Shown in pieces: positions 22,560-35,200 of a stretch of DNA of 64,000 nt. The position numbers and the translations under genes were made by a program. The notes under the pieces are model-generated. The model was not told the origin of the DNA and ran no database searches. It saw only the letters and a list, made by a program, of their open reading frames with translations. Source of the stretch: Gnetum montanum (taxonomy: Eukaryota > Streptophyta > Gnetopsida > Gnetales > Gnetaceae); contig MNCI01002795.1 in NCBI GenBank assembly GCA_015680685.1, forward strand, positions 101,395 through 165,394. The letters run 5' to 3'. Numbering within the stretch: position 1 is the stretch's first letter; each line of letters opens with the position of its first letter.

Positions 22560-23335
22560 GCTAATGTTATTGTTGAGAAGCTTGTAAGAAAATATTGATC
22601 AGCACAAGTAGGTACTATTGATATGTCATCTATGGATATGAATAAGTACCTACTTAGATACCTTGAGAGTACGAGTTAGAAGGAAATATCATCTATTGTT
22701 GTATCAAAGTTGGAAAATTCCATGGAGCAACACCCCAATGATTTTGAGTTTGTCACTATTGGTACTACTACATGGACTATGAGTACATACCTCCAAGATA
22801 GTATGCTTAGCCAAAGTAAGAAGTCCTTCTTGTTTTCCTTCTAATGAACATAGGATTCAAAGGCATTCTAGGTTGTGTCATTTCACCAAGCATGTGAGCC
22901 ATGACTAGGTAACACTATGAGTTATAAGGATCCATGCAATATGCACAGAACCATTATCATTGAAGGATGAGAAAACCTCATCTAAATCCTCCCTTATGCT
23001 CTTAGAGAAAGAAAGGTTCCCCTTACCCTTGTCTTGATACTTATTTCTACATTCAAGTGGTACAATTGCTTTAGTTATAGCTTCAACCATTCTATCCAAA
23101 ATGTCCTTAAGAATTGTGACCATTTTCTCATTAATCGCATCTCAAATTTGGTCCACCTAGTGGATCAAGTCTATTAAGGTTTTATGGGTTTTAACTTGAC
23201 CTCATGCTAAAACCTTAATAGTGGTAGGAGGTTTAGCAATACCTTCAATGATTTTTATCTTTTTTCTATACATGGGATTGTGATTATACTCCTTAAATAA
23301 CTATTTTTTCCACCATTCATCTTCCATGTTAACTA
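22560..23335 (-). pseudogene. gag remnant of Element 3
   Basis: Starts with MEDEWWKK near 23330, just inside the LTR and possible primer site. It continues through an open stretch at 23123-22905 that reads ILDRMVEAITKAIVPLECRN and then becomes stop-ridden. No zinc knuckle is visible. The call rests on its position between LTR and protease and on its hydrophilic, helical character. Confidence 0.45.
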
Positions 23336-23377
23336 TGATGTCAAGGAGCAACTAAGGAAGGTACGTATAACACCAAA

Positions 23378-23535
23378 CATAAAAAGCAATAAATGGCTCT
23401 TAGTTACAACCTTGATGGCCCAACACCATGATGTATAGTGATGATCTCATTAAACATGGATAAATCATTGTAGCTTGATGAAATAGAAATGAATTAAATA
23501 TTTCTAGTATTTCTCATATTTTTAGGCATCCATAG
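23378..23535 (-). repeat. Right (5') LTR of Element 3, segment 1 of 3
   Basis: Matches 18255-18440 of the left LTR (shared GGCTCTTAGTTACAACC/GGTTCTTAGTCATAACC and GGCATCCATAGTG/GGCATCAATGGTG). It stops where the Element 4 LTR begins at 23536 and resumes at 36542. Confidence 0.75.
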
Positions 23536-23587
23536 TGGTGAGTTGCATTTGGTTGGTTGCATCGACAAGGCTTCATTTACATGGCCT

Positions 23588-23640
23588 CGTCAACTAGGCC
23601 TTGTCAACAAGGCCTATTCATCGACAAGGCCTAGTTGACG
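23588..23640. repeat. Perfect 18-bp inverted repeat in U3 (Element 4)
   Basis: Arm 23588-23605 (CGTCAACTAGGCCTTGTC) is exactly complementary to 23623-23640 with a 17-base loop. It lies about 50 bp into the LTR and 51 bp before the TATA box. The 3' LTR copy (about 35665-35700) keeps only parts of it. Confidence 0.9.
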
Positions 23641-23690
23641 CATCATATCATGCATCAACGAGGCCCCATCAATGTAGTGTCAATTCTTAG

Positions 23691-23700
23691 CTATAAATAT
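23691..23700 (+). promoter_or_regulatory. LTR TATA box (Element 4)
   Basis: CTATAAATAT about 155 bp into the LTR. The same decamer occurs at the matching place in the Element 5 LTR (54548) and the solo LTR (57668), which supports a conserved RNA polymerase II core promoter; transcription would start roughly 30 bp downstream. Confidence 0.75.
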
Positions 23701-24440
23701 GTGCCCACCAGCTACATTTATGACATAATAGATTGTAGTTGTAGCGAAGCTCTTGTAGTTTTTCCATTTGAAATTTAGAATTTTTCTCCCAAGTGCCTGC
23801 AACAAGAGTCATTGAGTGTATGGATCTTTATTCGAGCATTATTATACCTAAGCACAATAGTGTGTGCAAAAATAAGATAAACTTTCTGATAAACCTTATA
23901 GCACTATAGATAGATTAAATATTTCATTCATGCATTTAATGTTTCTAATTATTTATTTAAGTCTTTCAATTATTTATTAAATATTTCTAGTAATTAAGTT
24001 AATGAAGCAATTAAGCAAGATAGATTAAACACATAAGTACGACCACTTCAAGTGTAACACATATTCGCTTGGTAATCCTAGCACTTGGGTTCATGGGTTC
24101 ATGACATGTATGGAAAGTGGGACTGGATGCTTACATTAAGACTAGTTGAATGCTAGTTGGTTAGTTAGTTTAAATTAGTTAATCCAATCACTTTTATCTC
24201 TATTTGAACATCAAACCATAAAAATAGCAAATGATAAAAATCAAATGCCTCAGTTACACTTAACCACACCAATGTACATTACAAGTGTAATTAGGAAGAC
24301 AACAATTAACCTTAAGGCAAGATTCACTTTCTAGAAGACTCATGCATTGAAAATGATAAAGTCCATGGAATTAAACTAGATTGCACATGAATGCTTTGTG
24401 ATTCATATGGTTGGATGTAGGGGTACCTCATTGTTCATCA

Positions 24441-24460
24441 TTGGTGCCATTGCTAGGAAC
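24441..24460 (+). other. Primer binding site, tRNA-Asp-like (Element 4)
   Basis: TTGGTGCCATTGCTAGGAAC directly follows the LTR. Athila/Tat-type elements often have TGGCGCCGTTGCCGGGGA, complementary to tRNA-Asp; this site is a decayed form with mostly C-to-T and G-to-A changes. Confidence 0.7.
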
Positions 24461-24596
24461 TTTGTTTGTTGAAACATGTGCTATTTAGGTTTAAGTGAAT
24501 ACCATTAATATCATTGTATGAATCTCAAGGTCAATATCATTTCCACTATACATATAATTATAAAAGCACAATAATAATTTTATTTTTCTTTGCAAA

Positions 24597-26900
24597 ATGT
24601 CTTCTTCTTCTCACAAGCATGAAGATGTTAAACCACCAATCCCATAGGAATTCAAAGTGGTATATACTCATTCAAATGACTATGTACCAAACTTCACCTT
24701 CATCCTACATTAGGATGAACAGGTGTGATGGAATGATATGGAGGGTAACATTGTATCCCCCCACAATCGATCTATGCTAGGGATGTTGCTTCAAACTCTT
24801 AAGAAGTTGGGTATCTTAGATCTTCATGAAGAATACGCTGTGAATGGATATGACACTTGAAACTACTATCCCACTGAAACACAACATAAGTGAAATTAAC
24901 ATCAAGAGAAGCTCCATGAAGCTATAAAGAAGAAACATTATACTAATCCCTTATTCCTACTAAATCAAGATGACAATGAGGATCCTCCTACTAATGGTTT
25001 TCAACATGAAGATTCTCCACTCCTTAATACTCGTGATGAGGGTGTGAACCTAAACCTATGATCCACTATTCATAAACTACATTCATGAAAGAGTGATAGC
25101 CAAGGTAGGGACTCAAGCAAGCATCACAATAGCAAGGAATTTAAGGATGGTGATCATACTAAATGAAAAAGTTATGGTGGACATCATGGTGGCAGTGTCA
25201 ATCCACCTTCCTTGTCATCCTCCTCATCTAATTCTGAACATTCCTCTTCATCTGATGATTCTCATAGAAGCTTCCATCAAAATAATCATGATAAAGGTGA
25301 TCAACATGAGAAAAAATGATCATAAAGGCCATCAATACTGAAGGGGTGGCTAAATCCATCATCAGCATCATCAACATAGTGATGATGATGAACCTCTATT
25401 AGCGACTCGAAGTATGCTCAACATTGTAGAGGCAATTAAAATTTTAGCTAATCATATGAAAGATAGTCGAATCAAGTGCTTAGACATGAATAATATCACA
25501 AGATTTGAGGGAGGATATAATTCTAATCTGCAAACACATCTACAAGCTTTCCATGATGCATGTGCCTTATAGAACATAGAAAATGAGTGATAGAAACTCA
25601 AGCCTTTTCCAAAGACACTCATAAAAGAAGATGAAAGTTGGTACCAGTCCTTGGAATAGGAATCTATTCACAGATGAAGTACCATGTTAGAGCTATTTAA
25701 TGAAAAATATCAAATGTACTCTAGAGTGTCTAATCTAAGAAGGAAAATCCAAGGCTAGAAATAGGGAACACATGAACCTTTGGATGCTACCATGGGTAGG
25801 TACTATTCTCTCTTACACCAATGCCCTAGCCATGATTATTCTCAAAGGGAACAACTTCACCACATCATAGATGGGCTTAAAGTAGAAACTAGAAGAACTC
25901 TTGGGGTGTTTGCCTAAGGGAGATTTTCTAAACTAAGAGCTCATTAAATCCAAAGGCTAATTAAGCAAGTAGCAAAAGAAGAAGATGAGCTACAAAAAAG
26001 GGAAAGTGCATAAGAGTATAATAGGGACCCTTCCATCAAGAAATGGGAGGTCTGATTTTGTGACAAGGAGGAGTCACCACTTGATGAAGTGGTAAATAGG
26101 AAAACCTTGCCCATCCAAAAATCTGTTTCTAACATTTCAGTAAATGTTAACAAATTATGGGACTTTTGGCATGAAAAATTTCAAACCACTATGAAGATTG
26201 CTAAAGAATCTGAAGGGCAAAATAGTAATCATAAGTGCAAAAGGCAAAAAGAAGCTAAACGTGCTTACAAAGAGGTATGGGTAAAGCTACTATAGTAGAG
26301 GAAGCTATGGAAACTGACTTTGATGATGAAACTAACTATGAAATTTGTCAATACAAACATCCAAAGGGATATTGCCCTGTGGTGTCACACTAACAAGAGT
26401 CTAGGGCATATGAATTGAACCCTTGATTAGCACGTAAGCAAGCACCTAGATGATTGCCTCATCTTCAAGGCAATCCAAGGCAATTCCACCAATAACAACA
26501 AGCTTACTATCCAAGTGGAACTCCTCCACAACCTTATCAATAATATCAACAGTGGTACCAACCACAATAATGGGAAATGCCACTACCAAGGCAGTAATAC
26601 CCTTATAGAAAATCAGATCCATACAAGTACTATGTTCAGCAACCTATATCCCCTAGAATTTTTGCAAGTCATACCTCATTTTAGCATCACTAGTACCCTC
26701 CAGAGTACCACCAAACACATTCACCATCAACTCAAGGGGATAGCCCATATCCATACCACCCTTCACATCTATTTGCACACACACCTCCACCTTCAACCTA
26801 GTTATCTCTTGCTCCATCCATGCAAGGTGAGATCCCTCCATAGCCACAACAACAAAATTCTATGAGGGTTATACATTCATGACCAACTTTCTAGCCAAGT
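24597..26900 (+). pseudogene. gag of Element 4
   Basis: ATG at 24597 (MSSSSHKHEDVKPPIP) opens a frame with few stops. The N-terminal part has His/Asp/Ser-rich stretches (near 25090-25380), then DDDEPLLATRSM at 25382. The core gag domain includes TLIKEDESWYQSLE near 25615-25660 and, near 25775-25905, GRYYSLLHQCPSHDYSQ followed by HHIIDGLKVETRRTLG. This order matches the retrotransposon gag domain and the gag of Element 5 closely. A HPKGYCPV motif at about 26358-26382 and a Pro/Gln/Tyr-rich tail follow. Stops are mostly TAG replacing CAG or TGG. Start chosen by position after the leader and match to the Element 5 layout. Confidence 0.8.
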
Positions 26901-27059
26901 GGTCTAGACAATTGACCTAGAAAATGACCCTTCTTTTGACCCAATAGTTCTCTTCAACCCTCACAATCTAGTTTGGATAACCATCCTACATCTCTAATAC
27001 CCTCATCCTTTGCATCAAACACCTTTAACTACCCTTCAAACCAAGTGTCACCTTAGATT

Positions 27060-27720
27060 CACATTGTACTCCTAACTTATGTTATTTTTTACTAGATCAA
27101 GGCTGGCAACATTTTTACAAAAAGATTTGACCCAAGAAGTCTACTATTTACCTACAAATCGGTAGACATGAACAATGCAAGGATCTTCTTAACTTTAGTT
27201 CCAAAGTTAACCTTATCTCCCATGACATGTACAAGGCCTAGAACCTACCACCTCTTAAGAAGAGTAACATCTGTTTAGAATTGACAGATTAGTCAATTAT
27301 TATCTCTTTGGAATTAGTAGAGGACATTGTGACCATAGTTCGTGGGTTGTCCTATCCTACTAATTTTTTAGTGATTAAGGTTGAAAACTACTAAAGTAAC
27401 TTCCCCATCATTATGGGAAGGGCTTGGTTAAGCACAGCTGATACACATATGGACATAAGGGACTTATCTCTAGAAATATCCAAAGAAAATGAATTGGAAA
27501 ACATAAAGAAGAAGCGTATTCCATGCATCACGTACAATGACAATGGGTGCAATTATGTGCAAAAGATTTGATCAATCGAAAGTACACACATTAAAGCATG
27601 CAATCAGTGTGCATAAGAAATCAATATTCAAAGGTGTTTGTATGTAGCAGCCACAAAATAAGAGGACATCCAATGGCTGATAGTTGACTCAAATATTAGC
27701 ACATTATGCATGGAATCCAT
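27060..27720 (+). pseudogene. Retropepsin region of Element 4
   Basis: A readable stretch near 27305-27490 gives ISLELVEDIVTIVRGLSYPT, then NFLVIKVENY, then FPIIMGRAWLSTADTHMDI. It corresponds to the VEDVLVKV...FPVDFVVLDME...PLILGRPFLATGRALIDV block of Athila-type proteases. The catalytic aspartate motif upstream is not clearly recognisable, so activity would be lost. Confidence 0.7.
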
Positions 27721-27879
27721 TGAGAGCCTAACATGTGCTTATGTTGAAGGCATGGAAAAAATTGAATAAGTTCATTTCCAACTCTTTGACAAAGATGATG
27801 ATACTTGTTGGGGAGGAAATCCCTAATAACTTCAAGTAGGAGCCCTTAGAGCTAAAAACATTACCAGTTGATATGGAAT

Positions 27880-29080
27880 ATACATTTTTAAAAAATGGAA
27901 AATCAATCATAATTAATGTCAAACTTGCTCCTGAACAAAAAGAAAATTTGTTGAAGGTAGTTAACAAGTGGACAACAGCCTTTTCTTGGTCATATCCTAA
28001 GCTGACTAGAATCGAACCAAGGATATGCCAGCATTACATTTATATTGGCTTGGGCTTGAAGCCTAGAAGGTAGCCACAAAAGCAACTAAATCCCAAATTG
28101 AAGCAAATAGTCAAAGAGAAAATTGAACAACTCCTCAAGGCAAGGTTCATCTATCCCAGTGTGGAGAGTGAGTGGGTTAGTCCACTCATAATTATGCTAA
28201 AGAAGGGTGGCAAATGGAAGGTTTGCATTGATTTTAGGGTATTGAATATGGCAACATTCAAAGATCATTTTTTCCTTACCATTTGTGATTCAAGTGTTGG
28301 ACACCATATCCAGGCATTATTATTATAGATTCTTGGATGGTTATACTGGCTATAACCAAATCCAAATTGCACCAGAAGATCAAGCCAAGGCAACATTCAC
28401 GAGTCCCTAGGGAACTTTTGCATATTGTAAGATGCCATTTGGTCTATGTAATGCCCTTGCAACATTTCAATGCTTGGTCCTTAGTATCTTCCAATAGCAT
28501 ATCGATAGTGGTGTTGAAGTCTTCATGGACAAATTTTCCACCTATGGAGCTACATTTGACCAAGCCTTGGATTGCCTTGAGTAAGTACTAAAGAGATGTG
28601 TTGAAACACACTTGCATCTCAACTAGCAAAAGAGCCATCTCATGATCCAAAAAGGCATTGTGCTAGGGCACCAAATTTTGAAAAAAGGATTGAGGTAGAT
28701 CCAAAAAAGATAAGGGTTATCCAAGAAATAACATGCATCTAACTCCACCTTGGGAGTAGTGCTTATGCAGATGGATCATAAAAAATGTCCATATTACAGC
28801 TATTCCATGAGTCGAAACATTGTGGGAGTATAATTAAATTACACCACAACAAGGAAAGAACTAATGGAAGTGGTGTATGCTCTAGAAAAGCTTAGGCACT
28901 ATGTGCTTGGTTACAAAGTATATGTGCATATAGATCACAGTGTAATCTGCTTCCTTATGAATAAGCCAATGATGAGCCCTTGTGTTATACAATGGCTTGT
29001 GATCTTGCATGAACTCAATCTCACAATGCTAGATTGCAAAGGGACCAAGAATATGGTTGCTGATCACCTCTCTTAAGATG
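27880..29080 (+). pseudogene. Reverse transcriptase and RNase H of Element 4
   Basis: RT: LLKARFIYPSVESEWVSPLI and GGKWKVCIDFRVLNMATFKD (28134-28265), then with frameshifts the DGYTGYNQI-like and PFGLCNALATFQ-like stretches near 28335-28470. The YxDD loop is eroded near 28520-28540. RNase H: NYTTTRKELMEVVYALEKLR near 28838-28892, VYVHIDHSVICFLMNKP near 28918-28968, and CKGTKNMVADHLS ending at 29074. The RT interior has lost sequence near 28560-28760 compared with a full-length domain. Confidence 0.85.
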
Positions 29081-29219
29081 GGATCAAAAGAGGAGGATAG
29101 CCTACTCTTTAATCAATTTTCAAATGAACTCCTCTTTACTAGAGAAATAATGCTAGCAAAAACAACATGGTATAATGGCATCCTCACTTATCTTCTCACT
29201 TAAGAGATGTCACAAGATC

Positions 29220-30370
29220 TTGACTTTAAACATAAACAAAAATTTCTTCATTAGGCCAAATACTTCATGGAAATCAATGGACACCTCTACAAAGTGTGTG
29301 CTAATGGTCTGATTCGTTGCTATGTCCTTGATGAAGATCAACTGCGTGTTCTCCAAGATGCCATTGAAGGGCCTAGCAAAGGCCACTATGAAAGGAGATG
29401 CACGATCATAAAAATCCTAATGGCATGATACTATTAGTCTATAATATTTAGGATTTTCCACTAGTTCATCAAGTCTTGTGAACATTATTAACAAGATAGG
29501 GGAATGATCACTCACATGGAAAATCCTCAATAGTGGATTCAACCACTAGAACCTTTTAACATATGGGGTTTTAACTTCATGGATCCGATCACACCCGTGT
29601 CTAATGGGCATAAGCAATACCTGTTACTAATTGTACATCATCCACTACTACTAGATTCATATAACAAAATATTGTAAATAGGTTTAGGGTCCCACATTCA
29701 CTAATTTCTGACAATGGAACTCATTTCATAGGTTCCACTTTTAGAAAGTTAATACAACACTTACGGGTTGAACATAAATTAACAACACCTTATCACCCCC
29801 AAGCCAATGGTCAAGTAGAGGGAACCAACTAGGAGATCACAAAAATAGTAACGCGAACCATTAGCAAATATAGGAAAGATTGGAGTGCAAAACTTAATAA
29901 TTTCCTTTGGACTTATCATTTAACTTGGAAACTTTCTATTGGCTATTCTCCCTACAAGTTAGTGTATAGAAAACTTCCAATGCTCTTGAGTCAATCTGAG
30001 CTATGTACACTCTCAACAATATGTGATCTAAATCTTGACCTAAGTCTAGCATAGAAAGAAAGATTGACCAACCTGATTGTATTAGATGAAAATTGATTAG
30101 TCACCCTATCCTTAAATGAGGTGAACAAGGCATTTAGCAACCAACACCATGACCTTAGAATCAAGTAAGTAAAACTTCAACCAAGAGATAAAGTTCTCTA
30201 TTAGAACCCCACACATGTATCCCAAAAGGAAACATTCCAAACATTGTGAGAGGGATCTTATATAATTGATCAAATCTTTTCCTTTAGGGCCATGTTAATC
30301 TACAAACCTGAAATCCCAAATAAAAATCAGTTGATCAACATCTAACAAGTAAAGCCCTTCCTCGAACCAA
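29220..30370 (+). pseudogene. Integrase of Element 4
   Basis: Core pieces: WGFNFMDPITPVSNG-like near 29565-29610 (first catalytic Asp), ISDNGTHFIGSTFRKLIQH near 29705-29760 (second Asp), and TTPYHPQANGQVEGTN near 29788-29835. These are followed by DWSAKLNNFLWTYHLTWK near 29880-29930 and GYSPYKLVYRKLP near 29943-29985. The tail shows QPRDKVLY-like and a degenerate GSYIID and VKPFLEP end near 30200-30370. Stops are frequent and the N-terminal zinc-binding part is poorly preserved. Confidence 0.82.
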
Positions 30371-30479
30371 GATAGGCCAGTGCAACTACCACATCGATGG
30401 ATAGACAACTGCATTCCATTTTTCGAATCTCCTCATTTCAACTCAATCATGGGGTAGATGGCCATCTGTGCTAACCATC

Positions 30480-31980
30480 AATATGGCTTCTCAATTTTTC
30501 TACCTTTTTTTGTTTTCCATGTTTTTCTAATTTTACAAGTTATTTATTTTAAAAAAAATTTATTTTTTAAATTTTTCTAATTTTACATCATTGTTAGTAC
30601 CTTTGAACCTTTCTTAATTATTTTACACTTTATTATATATTTTACTTTGTTTTGTTTTGTTCAAGTGTTATATTTCCTTATTATTGCTAATAAAATTACT
30701 TTATTATCACACAATATAGTGTCATTGTTGTTATTTACTAATAATGGTTTGTGCTTAATGTTGTGATTGTCAATTTCTAGTTATTATTTTTGAATTTTGA
30801 TGTTTGATGACTTTGACATGGTTTATTTTTTTCATGGAATAGGTAGTGAGTCGACATCATCCACCCATCTAATAAACTCTATGGTTTTCCTTATTTTGGA
30901 AATTTGAGGTCCCTTCCATTAAAGAAACTTTTAATCAATTAATGGCCTTGGTAGTTTTGGAATTAGGAAGGATTCATAGGTTTGTAAATGGTGTGACTTC
31001 AAGGGGACTCAATACTCTTTGTACTCTTCTACTTGCTCAAGTGCTTGAGTGTTTTTCATGGACTTCTTACCATTCCATACCAACCACCAATAGGAAGTCA
31101 AATAAATCTTTGCATGGTGTGGTTCCCATTTCAAGAAAAAACAAAACAATGGGAATTCAAAGCACACCACTTGGATAAATAAATGGGCTACAAGCACTAG
31201 TTATGGGACTCGAATAGCATGCACCTATGCCTAAAGGTACCCTCTAACTAAGGCCCTCTCACTCACTTCCTACTTCTCTTTTCTTCTCTTTGTGGAATGG
31301 TGTTTGTCTTGTGGAAGCACTCTTGTGTCTTGAGTGGATGGATTAGTCTTAGAGTGATGATGCAAAGTCACTAAAAGTGGCTAGTTTTGGTCCAAACTGA
31401 GGATGGATCTTCTCAGGTCAATTTAACCACAAATTCCAAAAGGAACTTCTTATGACCTCAATTCGAAACTCCATTCCGCCTTCTCTATCATACATCCATG
31501 GTACCATAACTCACTTTGCTACCATGTTCTATGTGATGCTCTATGTCTTGGTCTAATTTGTTAAAATTCTTGACTATATTTTTTCTAGTTGGTCCTTAAC
31601 TTTTCATGACCATTAAATCAACTTTGGGACCCATGAACTTTTTAGTTGAGGTTATGCAAGAGAAATAAGGGCATGAGCCTACTATGGGAAGAACCCATTT
31701 GCATAGCTCTTGGTTTCATTAGTTAAGATTCGTTACTTTTGACATTGCCACAATCTTATCTTTCGCATATTCCATTAAGTATTCTACTTAGTGCTCCTTA
31801 ACCTTTTATCTCATTCATCCTCCAAATCAATTTTTCTCAATTTTTCCAAATTTATAAGCTTCAACACCTTCATCTCATGTTTTCATATTATTCTTGGCCT
31901 TTTGAGCTTTCATTTAACCCTAATTTCATTCAAAAATTCTTTCTATTTTGCAAGTTTGACCAAGTTAATGGTTTTCTGTG
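30480..31980 (+). other. Non-coding post-pol region of Element 4
   Basis: A pyrimidine-rich AT stretch (30480-30700) is followed by a block near 30940-31250 with landmarks GGTGTGACTTCAAGG and GGTTCCCATTTCAAG. The same block, diverged, occurs in Element 5 at about 59420-59700 (GGTGTGACCTCAAGTGG, GGTTCCCATCCAAAA). Conservation between the two elements suggests a functional untranslated or intronic segment. No protein is recognised. Confidence 0.5.
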
Positions 31981-31989
31981 GTGGTCAAC

Positions 31990-32110
31990 AGTTGTGTCAA
32001 TGAGGCCTCATCGACATAGCTAACTATATCAATAAGGCCCCATTGATGAGGCCTCATCAACACATTTCTTACATCATATATATACCATCATGCACTTAGG
32101 GATTTTTGAC
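31990..32110 (+). promoter_or_regulatory. U3-like internal segment upstream of the extra ORF
   Basis: Contains TGAGGCCTCA (32001-32010) and a perfect 18-bp palindrome TTGATGAGGCCTCATCAA (32043-32060), then TATATATA at 32077-32084 and GTTTTTGTAATTTTTC near 32135. The LTR of the same element has the matching order: GACAAGGCCT/GAGGCC repeats with an inverted repeat, TATA box, then GTTTTTCCATTT. I infer a duplicated LTR-type promoter that could drive the following ORF. Confidence 0.45.
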
Positions 32111-32245
32111 ATTTTCTTCATAACACACAGGGAGTTTTTGTAATTTTTCAAAGCCCAAAATCTTCTAAAGCTCATAACATCCCAACCATTTGTCCAAATC
32201 ACTCCATTTTTTGACCCTGCACTTACTAGAGGTAAGCTCTTTATC

Positions 32246-35200
32246 ATGGAGGTCGCAAACCTTAAGGTTTCTGATGAAAGTTTTTGAAAATTTTTCTAAC
32301 TCCCCCAAGGGTTAATAATGTTAACAACATATAAACATCAACTTTTTCAATAGTTAACCCTTTCAACAACCTATAAGATGATTTATTAATGATAACACAT
32401 AAATAAAATAATAATTGGAGTAATTAAATCAACCATAATCACAACTTAGCCAAAGTGTAACCATCCTTAAGAAATAAAGGTATCCCAATTGCTTTAAGGT
32501 TACACAATGATTGCTAATCCATGGCCTCATTATGATTATAGATGAAACCAAAATAGAAATGCCCATAGGAATGAGAATCCTCTCAACCAAGGGAGGAGTA
32601 GCCCAAAGTTGGAAGGGGCCAACAAGAACCACCGGAGGTAACCCATGTAACAAGGCTTGTTCATGAGAAGCCTAAAGTGGAATTTGTTTGACAGATTCTA
32701 GAAGAAGAAGTGCCTATTGAACAATCATAGTGAGGAAAAGTGCCTAGACACATGCCAAGGCTTGAGGTCACTTTGACTCAAACCTTCCTAGACATCAATA
32801 GGTCTTGAAAGACCTAATAATTAATCCTTCAAGAGATCAACTTCAGGCCAATCCTTGAGAAAGCTCCAATGAATTTCAAGACTCAGCTACAAACCTCTCT
32901 GATTTGGCCAATAATCACATCCAGTGGGGAATGGTACATGGGAGAGACATATCTCTTATGGAGTAATAGAAGGCCAGGGTCCGTTGTAAAAATCAAGGAC
33001 ATTCAAGTGTCTTACTCGATAGAACCTATCACATAGGCACTTGGGTTGCCTGACACTGGGACACAACTGGTAGAACTATCCATGAAAGGTGATCCTAAGG
33101 TTAAGAGGAAGTGGACCTAGTGACGCTACGAGGTTGATCATAAGGAGTAAAGTTTGCTCACACCAGTAGAGAAAATTTATTTCAAAATTACGGCCTATCA
33201 CCTTAATTAAATGGTGAGGCTAAGCAAGGTGACCATCTTCTCTACCTGAGCATACACCGCTCTAAGTGGAAAATTTCCCATCAACCTTCCATAAGTAATC
33301 TACTTAGGGATCAAGAAGCGCTTCAAGGAAAATGAACATGGAAGGAAAATCCTGCTCTTTCCATGTCTCATTCAGAAACTCTACAAAAGGGTCAGCAACA
33401 TCTACTACTCCAACAATATCATCAAGCATGCTCCTTTGGCCTCATGGTTAAAGATCATGAAACATAAGATGTTAGCGACAACCTAAGAAGAGGAGTACCT
33501 GCCACCACCAACCACTTAAGAAATAATGTCGAAGGCTCATGCAACCATTGAGCATCTACACAAAATCTGAGAACAGCTCTTAAGCGAAAAAGAGCAACAT
33601 GCAAGAACAAGTGAAGTAGATCCATCTGTGTACTGACCAGCAATAAGTCACCTTAATGAGGTGGCCTGAACAGTTAGCCAAATGGAGAGGGGTTGACCAA
33701 TATTCTCTGCCTAATGAATACAACTACCCATGATGTTTGATCCCAATACTCAAGAGGTGATGATGTCATTATTGCAACACCATTTATTTCTAGAAATCTC
33801 TAGGAATGCCATCACTTTCTTGGTGTATTTGGAGGAAGACGAAGGGGCAACTATCTTGGTAATGCAGCACCAAGGGTAGGAAACAATGACTGAAGTGGTT
33901 GCTGACCATGTAGCTAAAGTATTAAATGCATCCACAATGTTTGTACTAGATTTATCTACACTTCAAGACATGTAGAAATTCACAAGCATGATTAGCAAAA
34001 ATTTGAATGTAGCCCACGATGAAGAATTGCTAAAATAACTAGTGGAAATCAGGTAACCGAGTCTAAACATCTTTGATTTTCCAGAAGACATCACTACAAC
34101 CTAGTTAAAGCTACTAAATGCAAAGGGAAAATGCATTATTTTGGAGGGGCAACTCGAACTAGACTAGAAACAAAGTCAGTGCTTGGTCACGGAGGTTGCC
34201 AAACTATGTGCCCAACTTGCTAATCCTATGATCCTCAGCCCAACAACAACAAGAGATGAAGCTTTCAAACAACTTTAAGAATAATTCTAGAACACTGAGA
34301 AGGAGGCAGTAATAGCCATCTTCAACCAATCCATAGCTGAAGCAAAAATGTACTTAATTTAGAAGGACTTGGCACAGATGCACTAGGAGAACAGGACCCT
34401 GACTACACAGAATTATTACCTGCACAATGTTGATGCTTAGAAAGACCAAATGTAGGAATTTATCCATCAACAACAGGAGTAGCTTGCTAGGGTAAACACT
34501 AAACTAAGGAGATTGATTATAGAAAATTGAAATCTATCAATGAAGGAAGTGTGTGCCTTACACCAGAAGTCTGCCATTGAGATCATCACTTGGAAGAATG
34601 AGGCTCTAAAGTTCAAAAAAGTGAAAAATCACTATAGAGACCAGGTTGTCCTATAGAAGGAAGTTAACAAAAAACACATTCATATGGTGAAGGTGATAAT
34701 AAATGAAGCCCTCCAGAAACTCCAATAGGGAAGAGAAGTTTGGCAACCCATCATTGATGGGGTCAACACCTACAACAAAGCAAAGATTAGCTTGAAGGAC
34801 TTGCAAATTGAAGAAATGATAGAATATATAGAGCTGGCCTATCTCCATTACATATAGTAATGCTAACTACAAGAAGACCATGGTTACAATTTAAAAAATA
34901 AGTCGTTGGATCGTATCTATTATACGAAACTAAGTTCAAGCACCATAAAGACACCAAGCAGAAGCTTGAGACTGCAAACACTAAACTCAAAGTTATCATA
35001 GCATGATTTAGAGATCAATGATCAATTACTGAGAACCTAGCCAAACAAATAAGTGACTACTAGGAGTTAAAGGACATAGTTAGGGTGTTTGACAATGAAC
35101 ACAAATAGTTCACTACTTGGTTCATTAATGTGAAGGAGTTGTTTCCATAAATCCCATGTCTCTAGGATGTGCCTATTCTGATCCACATTAGTGAAGCTAC

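Larger units (their letters stand above)
23536..24440 (+). repeat. 5' LTR of Element 4
   Basis: About 905 bp, beginning TGGTGAGTTGC and ending GTTCATCA. It aligns throughout with 35634-36541. Shared landmarks: a CTATAAATAT box (23691), TTTGAAATTTAGAATTTTTC, and the tail GATTCATATGGTTGG. U3 carries GACAAGGCCT-type repeats including a perfect inverted repeat. Confidence 0.88.

Noticed and set aside
25944-26153. Minus-strand Ser-rich frame within gag of Element 4
   Set aside because: Lies opposite a clear gag frame and has no motif.
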